From assembly GCF_004359215.1 (NCBI RefSeq), contig NC_090612.1:6539311-6603310 (forward strand): a stretch of DNA of 64,000 bases, read 5' to 3'. The notes below the pieces were generated by a model. The model was not told where the DNA came from. It did not search any database and saw only the letters and a program-made list of their open reading frames with translations. Below, one piece after another: positions 34,362-44,984 of this stretch. Every line of letters starts with the position of its first letter. Within the stretch, counting starts at the first letter, position 1. The DNA is from Bremia lactucae (taxonomy: Eukaryota; Oomycota; Peronosporomycetes; Peronosporales; Peronosporaceae). The position numbers were made by a program, and so were the translations under genes.

Positions 34362-34511
34362 AAACTCCAAAGTTGAAAACGTTAATTTTGAGCTTGACTC
34401 AAAAGAAGGAAGTGGAACGGCACGTACTCCGTCGAGTGACACTCGTTGTAAAAACGATTCACTGAGTGCTGAACGCATTTTTTTTTGTTGGCTTAAAACC
34501 GAGTCATCAAT

Positions 34512-34708
34512 GGTGTAATATCCCTGGAATACGTGGAGTGGCACGTCTAAGTCCACCGAGTGTGGTCGGCCGAGGTGGCACCATACTGAGTGTCGACAAT
34601 GACACTATTGGCGGTTCGCCAGGACCTTAAGGGTGCAATACCCCTGAGATACGTGGAGTGGCACGTCTAAGTCCATCGAGTATAGTTTGCCGAGGTGGCA
34701 CCATACTG
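34512..34708. repeat. 77-bp direct repeat with 120-bp period
   Basis: Segments 34512-34588 and 34632-34708 match closely (ACGTGGAGTGGCACGTCTAA at 34531 and 34651). The other family A copies carry this stretch once (around 48530 and 55910), so it is a duplication private to this copy, in the protease-RT linker. Confidence 0.8.
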
Positions 34709-36063
34709 GACAAGGGAGTTGAGTTACCTAACTCCTTGTCGGATGTCGAATTAGACACCATGTCAGGTATAGAACCATTACAGGCTGGAAAAATCGGGGA
34801 CGTCAATATCCCGGCCTCTAAAAGGCGTATTGTCTTTTTTTCAAGACAGGGGAGGCGCGAAGCGTTCACGAGGCGCGAAGCGTTCAACCTTCACAAAGTG
34901 GTACGAGTGAGTAATTAGACACGCTTGTAAATGGTGTAACAGGTGACATTGAGGGAGAAGGTTAGCCTTGCGGCAATCCCTTCGCTACATGCTCTTTTAG
35001 AGCTAGACGAAATGTCTATCGATCAGTGCGGCCGAGCCTTGAAGGCTGGCGACTTATCTGAGATGGTGGTCATTCGACCTATGATTGAGTTAAACTCATC
35101 GTCACTTCTGGACGAAGCTGTCCTGGATGACACAAAAGCTGCACTAACTGCGCGGAGTGGGTCATCGATCCTTAAAGATCCTACGGGCCCATTCTATTCC
35201 TTGATTAAAAAATTTCAAGCTGTTTTATGTACCAATCCACCATCTGTTTTACCTCCGGATAGAGGTGTTCGTCGTGAAATTGACTTGATTCCGGGAACCA
35301 AATTTTGTGTCACAAGACAATGGCCTTTACCAAAGGAGCAGTGTGACGTCATTGACGATTTCTTCCGTGCTAAGCACGAGGCGGGAATGGTACGAGAGAG
35401 CAAATCTCCCCATTCGACACCGACATTTGTGTCAAAAAGCCAAATAGTAAATGGCGCATACTTATAATAAACTTAATGCTGCCACTATACCAGCACACAC
35501 ACACCATTCCTAGAAATGGTGCTCTTCAGAACAACATGGTGGGATGTACAATGTACAGTGGCGTGAGCGTATTATTGCGTTCGAGTCTAGACAGCTTAAA
35601 GCTGTGAAAAGATCTACCCAGTTCATGACAAAGAGTTACTGCTATGAAGTATGCTCTCGTCAAATTCAGATTTCATCTGCTCGGCTCTAAGCCGTTTTTG
35701 GTATATACAGATCACGCGTCATTATGCACGTCGAATAAGTCTCCCAGCGAATGGCGCGATGGCTATCCTTGTTCGTCGAGTACAACTTCGAGGTGAAGTA
35801 TAAGCCTGGCAAGCAGAATGCTTTGGCCGATGCGTTATCACGCAGGCCGGATTATGAGCTCTCTCACTTAACGACTGTCGTGTCACCTATTCCTGAATTA
35901 ATCCGTTCGGCTTTCGCCAAGGATGAACAGTGTGTAGCTTTGCTACGAGCTCCAAAGAACTCTGACTCGGGTTTGAAATTGTCGTCACGTTTGCGTGCAA
36001 GCATACATCGATTTTCTTTCGATAACGACCTATTGCTTAATTGCACGGACGCTGCGAATCATC
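34709..36063 (+). pseudogene. Family A RT and RNase H (+), catalytic core deleted
   Basis: RT N-terminal half 34943-35467 ([15 protein letters not shown] segment, [34 protein letters not shown]). Near 35575 the sequence jumps from DVQCT to the RNase H segment RIIAFESRQLKA, removing the RT palm with YxDD. RNase H remains in pieces (KFRFHLLGSKPFLVYTDHAS) and 35751-36063 holds NFEVKYKPGKQNALADALSR and the start of the integrase zinc region (HRFSFDNDLLLNCTDA). Similarity stops at 36063. Confidence 0.7.
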
Positions 36064-36533
36064 CCATTCCTTATCTACCCCTATTTTTAAAATTCTTTTC
36101 AGAAATTCACGATATGCTTCTCTTCCGCATACATATTAATGACCAGCCATTACATCATATTTAAAACATCAGAACATTCACTGAACAGGCAAAACGAAAA
36201 TAATGTTAAGATATGTCCAGTTAACAGATACTGTATATTGTTTAATTAGATATATAAGCTCGCAGTCAGGGGGAATTAAGATCAAGCATGTGCTTCTCTG
36301 CATGTGCGTCGATTGAGGGTGTTTTGCCCATACGTTCTGCAGATTTTCCTTGGACCTTGCCCTTTCGGAGCCTAACGGCGAATGGTTCGGCGAACTCTTG
36401 GCTGTCACAGCACCGGTGGCTCAACATTGTGCTCTTCAAGTCCGGCCAGAGTGATAAGCACATCTGCCTTCCGTAAGCTTGCCTGTATGTTGATGTGAGG
36501 TATATCAGATCAACCAGAGCTATAGGCGCAATG
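36064..36533. other. Unassigned 470 bp at the break of a family A element
   Basis: About 36115-36170 matches 30860-30915, the start of the Mutator-like region. A 91-codon minus frame (36541-36266) reads SLWPDLKSTMLSHRCCDSQE but I cannot assign it. The piece sits exactly between the two halves of the split family A element. Confidence 0.4.
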
Positions 36534-36841
36534 CTGCCCAAGAAGATATACCTTAGAACGACTTCTATCTCTTACAGATCAATGCGCAAGCCTAAGGAAG
36601 GCACTTAACGCTTTAAGATCAAATGGGGAATTGCATATCTATTTAAATCTAAAAAAGCTCACTTAAGTTAATTTAAAAACGATTTCGGCCTCCAGATTTA
36701 TATCTGGCGGCGACCACATTTGTTACCCATAATAAATGGCATTTAAGTAATTAACTATTTTAGAATAGGATAAAAGGGTATTTTACCCATAAAGTAAATG
36801 TACCACAACAACGGTTCTCCAACCGATATGTGCCCCATTAA
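36534..36841 (-). repeat. Family A 3' LTR, partial
   Basis: 308 bp matching the plus-strand right part of the LTRs at 43154 and 50404 (from GCCCAAGAAGATATACC). The left 165 bp are missing. A C-run (36842-36850) right of it is the polypurine tract read on the other strand. Confidence 0.75.
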
Positions 36842-36952
36842 CCCCCCCCCATGAGACTGTTGACACCGAGTGACAACATTCGCTTCGTTTCCTCTTTGAG
36901 GTTGGAACGCAAACAGCTAACCGTTCGGTTGTGTTTTTCTTTCCTCTGTCTC

Positions 36953-38194
36953 ATGACAATCAAGCGTGAGTCACAGACTCTTAGCATCTTCCTCGACGAT
37001 GAGGAAATGGTGGACTTTGAAAGTCACTCTCCATCAGAGGAGGAGGAGAAAGAGCGTCGTTCTCTCACGCCTTCTCTCCGGATGAACGTCGGCGGGCCCC
37101 GAATCCGTTCCCAGAACGTGGTGCCGCTGATGTCTTAACTGCATTGAGCAGGACACGAGACCCTGAGTCCAATATCATTACGAATCCGCTCGATGATAGC
37201 AAGAGCGGGTAATCCTCATAGAATAAAAAAGCTCGTCGTCGAGCTGCCGAGACAGCGAAGCTCATAGTGAATATAGATTCACCCCGCCTAGTGCGAACGA
37301 GCGTCCTAAAGAGATAGCGGGTCATAGCTTGGCCATCTGGATCGCCGGAGTCGTAGCGAAAAAGCCGGAGGAGACCGCTGCTCGCGACGCTCTTCGTGAG
37401 CGATACCTTACGCAAAAGTAGTGACGCGAAGTCAGTATCTGACGCGTTTACGTGATCAAGACCGTGGGGCTTCGGTGACCTCCATGAGAGAAATTCCGTC
37501 GTTGTGTTATTAAACGAAACAAGGAGTGAAAACGAAGTCTCATTTGAGAAATGGGTCCACCGGGCCAGCCGCCTTCGTAATATTTGGAATATCAGAGAGT
37601 CTGCAGATGCGGCTGATGTTCGTTTGGAACAAAAGCTTCGCTTCGATTTCGCCAAGCTTAAGTCCAAAGACCAATTACGTTCGGCATTTATGCCACAAAA
37701 CGAAGAAAGGTCAAGCCGATATTTCAGTGCTTCGGTTGACCGTACAACCATGGATCGAAGGCGCACTGAAGTTTAGGTGCACCTAATCCCACATCTAGTG
37801 GTGGGAAGCGTCGTTTGACGCGAGTTGACCCTGAGCTTGGCGCTCAAAAATGTCAAGGCGTACGGGCAATCTTGCCGAAGAGGTACCTCAAATTCCCAAG
37901 AATTTTCGGAAGAGGGATACCCTAGTCACTTCACCAAATATTGGCATTAGCCCTTACGACGACATCACTTTAAAAGTTTCTCCACGTGAAAATGAAGGTT
38001 TCTCCGCGCATTAAGCAGCGCGGGAGGGGGCCGAAATCTCGGCGGAGACATTTGATGCTCTACGGAAAGAGGTGCAACTTCTTCGTAAGGTCCTTGCTCG
38101 GGTTGAGAGCTCCTTTGAGGCGGTTTGGAACCGTCTTCGATGCGGGAACGTCAGCAACCCTCGCTTAGAGAGAGCCAGCTGGACATCCTGGTGA
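36953..38194 (+). pseudogene. Family A antisense reading region, copy 1
   Basis: Plus-strand frame opposite to pol, starting at an ATG shared with the other copies (MTIKRESQTLSIFLDDEEM). An acidic, Glu-rich N-terminus is followed across frame changes by FEKWVHRASRLRNIWNIRES, FDFAKLKSKDQLRSAFMPQN and a terminal stretch (FDALRKEVQLLRKVLARVES) likely to form a coiled coil. At the point where copies 2 and 3 have TAA (44065) this copy has TAT, so the frame passes. It lacks about 250 bp, including the palindrome, of the other copies. The terminal stretch overlaps the integrase-chromodomain linker on the other strand. Function unknown. Confidence 0.5.
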
Positions 38195-38224
38195 GGATGC
38201 AGCAATTCACGGCACGACCGCCTG

Positions 38225-39378
38225 TCACGGCGCAAGCGCCTTCAAGTCCACGTGGGAAGGGTCCCGATATGGCTTAAGCAAGCCAACAAAGAACACTGGG
38301 TGTATACGCAGCTTGCTAGGAAGGTCTTGCGTGTAAGCTAGGCCCTTCTTGGCCACGACCGTAAATGGTCCAATAAAGCGCGGGCACAATTTGGTCTTCA
38401 AGACCGCGGAATCCAAGTTAGTAGGTAGATTTTTGGCGTTTAATAAAACTCGGTCTCCGACCATATAAGAATTAATACAGCTTCTGCCTTTGGCATCTGC
38501 TTGTTCTTTTTGTTTGTCTTGGCTATCAGCCATCGTATCCCTTACGTGTCTTAAGACACTAAATCGCGTCGCGAGAAACTCGCTTACTTGTTTCCGCACG
38601 GTCACAGGGCTGATATTAGCAAGCCTATCGGCTAATTCTCCTCCACCAAGCCCTGAGCCACGCAGTGGTATCGTTAAAGGAACGCGTGGTGGGTGAGACC
38701 GTTGTCATTGAACGGAATGTAGCCTGTAGAGGCATGGACACCGAAATTTAATGCATATTTTACCACTGGGAGAGGTGATCTCCAGCGCTTTGATGTCTGA
38801 GCACACACACTGCGTAAACGTCTTCAATGACGCGATTGACACGTACAGTTTGATCATCGGTCTGCGGATGGTCTGCGGTGTACAGTTTAATCTCGTGCCA
38901 TGCACTCGGAAAAGTGTCTACAGAATTTACCCGTGAAAGGGGGTCTCGCTCAGAGACAATTGCCACTGGCAAACCGTGTTGTCGAAACACGCCATCGATG
39001 AACAGCCTTGTTATACCTTCACCATCAATGGTTTCCGGCACAGCCGCTAAGTGGCCATTTTGCTCAATCGGTCAACAAAGACCACTATACCAGAGTTAGT
39101 GGCCGAATCTTTCGGTAGACCGAAAACAAAGTCCATACTAATGGACTCCCAACACCCTATTGGTACGGGAAGACTTGCCAGTGGCGCAGCAGCCTGCACC
39201 GGGTTTAACCCGTTGGCAAGTTTCGCATGTGCGAACGTATATGCTGACCCATCTATAAAGTTGGGCCACCACTTACAGAGCCGTGATTTTTTTCTCTACC
39301 GAGATGACCACCAAGGACAGTACCACGTTCCTCATAGAGGATTCGGTACTTCAAATCCTCATCATGAGGAACAACGAC
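38225..39378 (-). pseudogene. Family A integrase (-), 3' half of a split element
   Basis: From 39378 down: zinc-region remnant, core pieces 39041-38760 (DGVFRQHGLPVAIVSERDP, YTADHPQTDDQTVRVNRV, where gypsy integrases have Glu after GQT) and 38605-38225 (SYMVGDRVLLNAKNLPTN, LCPRFIGPFTVVAKKG, HPVFFVGLLKPYRDP). The right edge begins at the base matching the end of the plus-strand half at 36063. Confidence 0.75.
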
Positions 39379-39414
39379 GACGCGATTTCAAGTAAAGAAG
39401 GCATATAAAGTTTC

Positions 39415-39456
39415 TTAATTTTTTTACTTTTTTATGTAACGGGACACCCCGTTACA
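39415..39456 (-). repeat. Family C LTR scrap
   Basis: The plus strand ends TGTAACGGGACACCCCGTTACA-like at 39435-39456, the same end as the LTRs at 984 and 23952; only about 40 bp are recognisable. Confidence 0.55.
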
Positions 39457-39821
39457 TACTGGGCTAAAGCTTCCCCCGGCGGTTAAACGTGAAGCATAGG
39501 GTGCGACGTCCGTTTCTATATTTAACAAGTGGACAATGTCCGCGTTGCTCAGAGCCATCACGTTGTGGCTTTCATTAGTTGAATTCCAATAAACTTGATT
39601 GTATTTTATTACAAAAAGTAGTTGCTATTTTGTATCGAATAAATAATACAATAGTTAGTGCTGTGTGGTTTCATGACAATAATACTGTTTGACCAGCTTT
39701 ATTTAAAGCAAATGGAAGAAAAGATTTTTTTTCCTTTTCACGCATTTTATTTTAAACTGCTTAAAATTACCCAATTAGGTATTTTTTTCTAACGAATTCC
39801 TTGATATTTCACAAGTTTCGA
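39457..39821. other. Upstream region of the twin-CX9C gene
   Basis: 365 bp without recognised element sequence, AT-rich in the half near the gene. Probably the promoter and 5' leader of the gene at 39822. I could not place a transcription start. Confidence 0.45.
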
Positions 39822-40055
39822 ATGCCCAAGGAAATCCACGCCGGTAGTAAAAGCGACTTTGGCGAGGAACTTGACGTGGAAAAAATCATCAAGAGAAACC
39901 GCTGTCATAGGGAGTATTACAATCTGGAAGACTGCCTCGCAGACTTCAATCGCGACTGGAGAAAATGCCAGGATGAAGTCAAGAAGCTTAAGCAATGCAA
40001 TAATTTCGTAAACCGGCTGCGCAAGGCGCAGGAGGCTTCCAAATCTAAAACATAA
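39822..40055 (+). CDS. Twin-CX9C protein, Coa4/Cmc3-like cytochrome oxidase assembly factor
   Basis: 77 aa, single exon, start at ATG 39822 (MPKEIHAGSKSDFGEELDVE); upstream in-frame codons offer no earlier ATG nearby. Cys residues form CX9C twice: CHREYYNLEDC (about residues 28-38) and CQDEVKKLKQC (about 49-59), joined by a helix turn with DWRKC, which resembles the DWRQC of Coa4/CHCHD8. Proteins of this family are imported into the mitochondrial intermembrane space, oxidised there by Mia40 and help assemble complex IV. It ends in a Lys-rich tail. Convergent with the PP2A gene, 123 bp between stop codons. Cmc1/Cmc2-type assignment is the main alternative. Confidence 0.8.
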   Translation: MPKEIHAGSKSDFGEELDVEKIIKRNRCHREYYNLEDCLADFNRDWRKCQDEVKKLKQCNNFVNRLRKAQEASKSKT

Positions 40056-40178
40056 TTTACTGCCACAAATGAGCGACTGTAATCGCTAACTTTGATTTCA
40101 TGATCGACTTGCCTAGTATAAAATATCACCCGCAGTCTTCTAAGGGTAATTGAAATAAGTGTGATGGGCACAATATTA

Positions 40179-42717
40179 TTAAAATGGAGCTTCGACCGTT
40201 CGGCCTTCAGTGCCCGCTGCATTCGCGGTGCCTTCGGAGGCTTCTTCTTCTTGCTCGTCTGACACGTACCATCCATCCATAGTGTCAATGTCCATTGCTG
40301 TGTCCTCGTCGCGGCTTTCTTCCTCCATTGCCAGCCGAGCATACTCAGCGCGGGCGTAGCGGTCCCAATCACTACCAAAAACGACAGCATTTAGTGATAG
40401 ATTAGTGAAAGCTTTGGGTACGATTGGCATTATAGAACACGCACGTAAGCTCGGGCTCAGCGAGTTGTTGGCGCAGAAGAAACGGGTCACGCTGCTCAAA
40501 TTCAATAAATTTGCTGAGATTAAACAGCACGTTGAAAAATACTCCTGATACACGGATTTTGTCTGGGCGTATAAAGTCTTTGTGGTAGAACTCGCCTTCC
40601 TTTTCGGGATGCAAAAGGTCCGACAACTGACACAGAATATCTTCGAACGGCACCACCTCGTGACCAAGGCACTCCATGCGGTGTATCTGATCACGATAAA
40701 ATACGCGCATTTCGTCGGCGCGCAAGACGCCATCATCGTTTGTGTCAATAAGTTCGAACCAATACCGTATACTGACGGCATTTGCTTTATCTTCTTCAGA
40801 GAGCATAAAATCTGAAGCCATCAATATCATCATGTCAGCGATAATTAAAGGCCCGATCGCAATTAAAGGAAGGGCACTGACAGATGAAATCTTCGTAACT
40901 CATTTTCTTCTTTTCTTCAGCAGTCAGCGTCTGGAAACGAGCAAATGGACGCCGTCCGCGTTCAAAAATGCGGTCCACAATTATACGTGTGAGGGCGTGG
41001 CCGCCATAGCGTACGAGGTCGTCAGGGCTAAGTAAGAAGTCGTGATCCGTGTCGAGCTCCCAAAATTTACAGTACAGCACGTAAAAATGTTCGTAGGAGA
41101 AATATGAGTTCACCTGTGCCAGCATAGTTAGTATTTATAAGCAATTTTGATCGAAGATTGCACACTCAAGCACCTTGTTGATATCTTCTTCTTCGTCCAC
41201 AGTATTAAATGCGCTAATAAGATTGCTCCGTCTCAGCTTGCGCAGAGTAATTCGACCGCTACTGTCTCTATCGACGGAATAAAATATCCGTACAACCACT
41301 GTTAAGGCTGAAGAAGAGCAGTTATATGACATCAAGTCTGTAAGCTTAGCAGGCACTGAATACGAACAGTTTCTAACCATATTTCTCCTGGAACTCCGGA
41401 GTACCCCCAAGAAACTCTAGGCCAGGGTGATACTTTAAGAGCTCTGTAGATAAGCACGAATTGAAAGAATCAGAACTTGCGTACAGCTTCGGCAGCAGAA
41501 CGCACCATGCAAAAATGGCGCGAAGTCGTCTCGCTCTATAAAGTCGCTTTTTGGTTGCTTCACCTGGTAACAAAGAAGTATCACAAATAAAATCTAAAAA
41601 GATTTCAACGCAAAAGCGCACGTACTACTCTAAAAAATCGCTCCACGCTGTCACATGGAGCCATTTCACGCATCCAGTAATTTTTAAAAACATCCTTCAA
41701 GATACGTTGCGGCGCTACACCACCATCAGCACTCGTGGGGCTACCACTACTACAAGCGTCCTCACACTTTCGTGTTGTCTCATCTACCACTCTACAAGTT
41801 GCGAGAATGCGTCGGAAGAAGGGTGCATTGAAAAACGATGGAAATCCGCACAAATCCTTCGTAATGGCTACAAAATCCTCAACCTTCATTCCTTCAGGAA
41901 ATTCGCGAAAGCGCGCCTCAATGTCCACTGCCTTGCGCATCATAGCATCTGTGGAGAGACCACGCAATCGGCCGCGACGGTTTTCGCCAGGTGAATAGAA
42001 TTGAGGAATTTGAGCGTGCTTTAACGTCTCTCTAGCTAGATTATCCGTCGTCTCCTCAGCCTTTTGACTCTTTAAAGGTGGCTGCTTTTCCTGTTCGTGT
42101 TCCTCTTCCTCTTCCATAATTTCATCCGCGTCAGCGTGCACCAATTGATCTGCAGCTATTGTTTCTTCCTGATTCTTGACTTGAAAGGCCTTCTGAGCAT
42201 TTTCGGTAGCCTCGGTTTCTCCAGTAGACATGTCCACGTCGTCATAAGGCGATACTAGAGCGACAGCTTCATCTGTTTGGGCAGACTCAGCTGCAGCTCC
42301 GGACACTAGAGCGCTGTGAAGCTCATCGCCAAATAGACTTACTAAATGCTGATGGCGTTTGCGTGAGCTGGGACTGCCAGCTGATCCGGGACTGAGCAGC
42401 CCCAGCTGATAATTAGGCGGGCGTTTGGGACTACGTGAGGGCGAGTCAGCGCCGCTGCTCACCACGTTGACCGTAGCCAACAGCGTGTCCAGATTGAGTT
42501 CTTTTCCCTGGCGAAGGTCAACCACCATGTTCTGAATCATCTCCTTCGTGCCATCCAAATTTAGCCACTGTCGAAACAGTTCCTCCATTTTCATTCGACC
42601 CGCCGGGCACAGATGCGCACTTTCGATTTCCGACAACCGTAGGGGCTCAGGAGCCGTGGATTTAGAGCTTATGGGTGACATCATGGTGGCTTCCGAAGCC
42701 TCCATTTCTACAGTCAT
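40179..42717 (-). CDS. PP2A regulatory subunit B'' (PR72/PPP2R3 type), 7 exons
   Basis: Exons (minus): 42717-41626, 41563-41506, 41443-41378, 41307-41174, 41113-40882, 40811-40445, 40371-40179. All six introns are 60-73 bp, GT-AG and keep phase, giving 2142 nt and 713 aa. The first ~240 residues are acidic and low-complexity; then QIPQFYSP (about 242), a helical EF-like region ([20 protein letters not shown]), [46 protein letters not shown]-hand loops at 471-482 ([12 protein letters not shown]) and 550-561 ([12 protein letters not shown]), and [20 protein letters not shown]'' subunits target the PP2A core dimer and bind calcium through these EF-hands. The C-terminus is acidic. Nothing looks broken; a host gene among transposons. 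Confidence 0.92.
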
Positions 42718-43034
42718 GCGTGCTTCACACGGACAAAAAACTTCAGCACACAGCGGATGTGCGAGGAGTCAATATGCCGGTAGGTTTTTCTTCGTGACAA
42801 ATGGTCCGCCAAGCTAGCTACCTCATGATTGGTAAAAAACCAAGAGATTATTTCCTATTCAGAAAAGGCTACGCGAAAGTCGAGTTGTGTTCGGATTTCG
42901 AATAAACTGAATGAAGATTTTTATAATATGTGGTTACATAGTTGACACGTAACATTACTCGGCTGTTTTGCCATACATTTATCAGTTATTAGCGTCTTCC
43001 ATGAGAAAGTGCATAGTTATCACGTTAGACAAAG
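42718..43034. other. Upstream region of the PP2A B'' gene
   Basis: 317 bp between the start codon (minus strand) and a family C LTR fragment; it presumably holds the promoter. No core element was recognised. The short distance means the LTR lies in or next to the promoter. Confidence 0.4.
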
Positions 43035-43153
43035 TGTAACGTGGCACCTTTTGCTAGAACTGACAACATTACTATTCAACATACATTGACTACTTACTTG
43101 CAGAGGAAGGTTCTAAGTAGATAAGAACTTAGCTACCAAGGGTAAATTCTAAG
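43035..43153 (-). repeat. Family C LTR fragment, target of the family A insertion
   Basis: Begins TGTAACGTGGCACC at 43035 and is interrupted after CTAAG (43149-43153) by the family A element; the same LTR continues with CTAAGGCTT at 58249. The repeated CTAAG is the 5-bp target duplication. Confidence 0.8.
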
Positions 43154-43626
43154 TGTAGCGGAGCTACCTCGCTCCTAAAGTCGGAGGAAGACTTTCAGTC
43201 TCAGAGAGTCACTTAGTTCTATTAAACTAATCAGGGAGTCGTACAAGCTATTAAATCTTAAGGAATCCTAGTTCAAGTGATTCAGGGGTTCGTAGAACCA
43301 AGTGAAAACTAGTGCCCAAGAAGATATACCTTAGAACGACTTCTATCTCTTACAGATCAATGCGCAAGCCTAAGGAAGGCACTTAACGCTTTAAGATCAA
43401 ATGGGGAATTGCACTTTATTTATCTATTTAAATCTAAAAAAACTCACCCTAGTTAATTTAAAACGATTTCGGCCTCCAAATTTATATCTGGCGGCGACCA
43501 CATTTGTTACCCATAATAAATGGGATTTTAGTTAATAACGATTTAGAAATTCGATAAAAAGGTATTTTACCCATAAAGTCGATGTACCACAACAACGGTT
43601 CTTCAACCGATGTGTACCCTATCACA
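43154..43626 (-). repeat. Family A LTR 1 (3' end of the tandem)
   Basis: 473 bp. I see no difference from the middle LTR at 50404-50876 by eye. Plus-strand ends are TGTAGCGGAG and CCTATCACA. The polypurine tract lies at 43627-43638. Confidence 0.85.
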
Positions 43627-44292
43627 CCCTCCCCCATCAGACTGTTGACACCGAGTGACAACATTCGCTTCATTTCCTCTTTGAGGTTGGAACCTAAACA
43701 GCTAACCGTTCGGTTGTGTTTCTCATTCCTTTGTCTTATGACAATCAAGCGTGAGTCACAGACTCTTAGTATTTTCCTCGACGATGAGGAAATGGTGGAC
43801 TTTGAAAGTCACTCTCCATCAGAGGAGGAGGAGAAAGAGCGTCGTTCTCTCACGCCTTCTCCTCCGGATGAACGTCGGCGGGCCCCGAATCCGTTCCCAG
43901 AACGTGGTGCCGCTGATGTCTTAACTGCATTGAGCAGGACACGGGATCCTGAGTCCAACATCATTACGAATCCGCTCGGCGAAGAGCAAGAGCGGAAAAT
44001 TCTCATAGAGGAAAGAGCTCGTCGTCGGGCTGCCGAGATAGCGAAAGGTAAAACTCATAGTGAATAAAGATTCACTCCGCTTAGTGCGAACGAGCGTCTC
44101 AAAGAGATAGCGGGTCATAGCTTGGCCATCTGGATCGCCGGAGTCGTAGCGAAGAAGCCGGAGGAGACTGCTGCTTGCGACGCTTTGGCTAATACGGCCG
44201 GGCGAAAATCGTCTCAAGAGCTGTTTAACAGTCTGTTGAGAGCCTCGTTCCGAGCCTGCTCAGGCCTGAGCTCATGCTTGATGCGCCAAAAT

Positions 44293-44398
44293 TCAAATCC
44301 GTCCTCGGAAGAAGCCGCCGACCTCACCCAACGCACTAAGTACACTAGTACTTAGTGCGTTGGGTGAGGTCGGCGGCTTCTTCCGAGGACGGATTTGA
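44293..44398. repeat. Palindrome, 51-nt arms, 4-nt centre
   Basis: Arms 44293-44343 and 44348-44398 are perfect reverse complements around ACTA. It lies in the antisense region and adds the end of its second open stretch. The copy at 51543-51648 is identical. A part of the arm (about 44320-44343) recurs with one change at about 58689-58712. Confidence 0.93.
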
Positions 44399-44428
44399 CC
44401 ACCCTTTTCAAGAATCCCCAAAAAATTC

Positions 44429-44464
44429 TTGGCGTAAGGTATCGTGAGCGATACCTTACGCCAA
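44429..44464. repeat. Hairpin, 16-nt arms, TGAG loop
   Basis: Arms 44429-44444 and 44449-44464 are exact complements. Copy 1 of this region (37400-37420) has only the right arm, so the left arm was added by an inverted duplication. Repeated at 51679-51714. Confidence 0.85.
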
Positions 44465-44984
44465 AGGTAATGACGCGAAGCCAGTATCTGACGCGTTTAC
44501 GTGATCAAGTCGGTGGGGCTTCGGTGACCTCCATGAGAGAAATTCCGTCGTTGTGTTATCAAACGAATCAAGGACTGAAAACGAAGTCTCATTTGAGAAA
44601 TGGGTTCACCGTGCCCGCCGACTTCGTAACATTTGGAATATCAGCGAGTCTGCGGATAGAGGTGATGTTCGTTTGGAACGGAAGCTTCGCTTCGATTTCG
44701 CTAAGCTTAAGCTTAAGTCCAAAGGCCACTTATGTTCGGCATTTATGCCACAAAACGAAGAAAGGCCTAGCCGATATTTCAGTGCTTCGGTTGACTGTAC
44801 AACCATGGATCGAAGCCGCACCGAGGCTATAGATCCACCTAATCCCACGTTTAGTACGCGAGTTGACCCTGAGCTTGGCGCTCAAAAACGTCAACGGCTA
44901 ACGGGCAATCTTGCCACAGAGGTACCTCGAACTCCAATAGTTTCAGAAGAGGGGTACCTTATGAAGAACGGGTTCAGCCTTGGG

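Noticed and set aside
37065..37766. A 233-codon minus-strand frame in family A copy 1
   Set aside because: It is in the phase where third codon positions of both strands coincide, so long open shadows are expected. Copies 2 and 3 do not keep it open, and the product is low-complexity.
43582..43737. Earlier start of the family A antisense frame
   Set aside because: It would begin inside the LTR; the ATG at 43738 is shared by all copies and lies inside the element's internal region.
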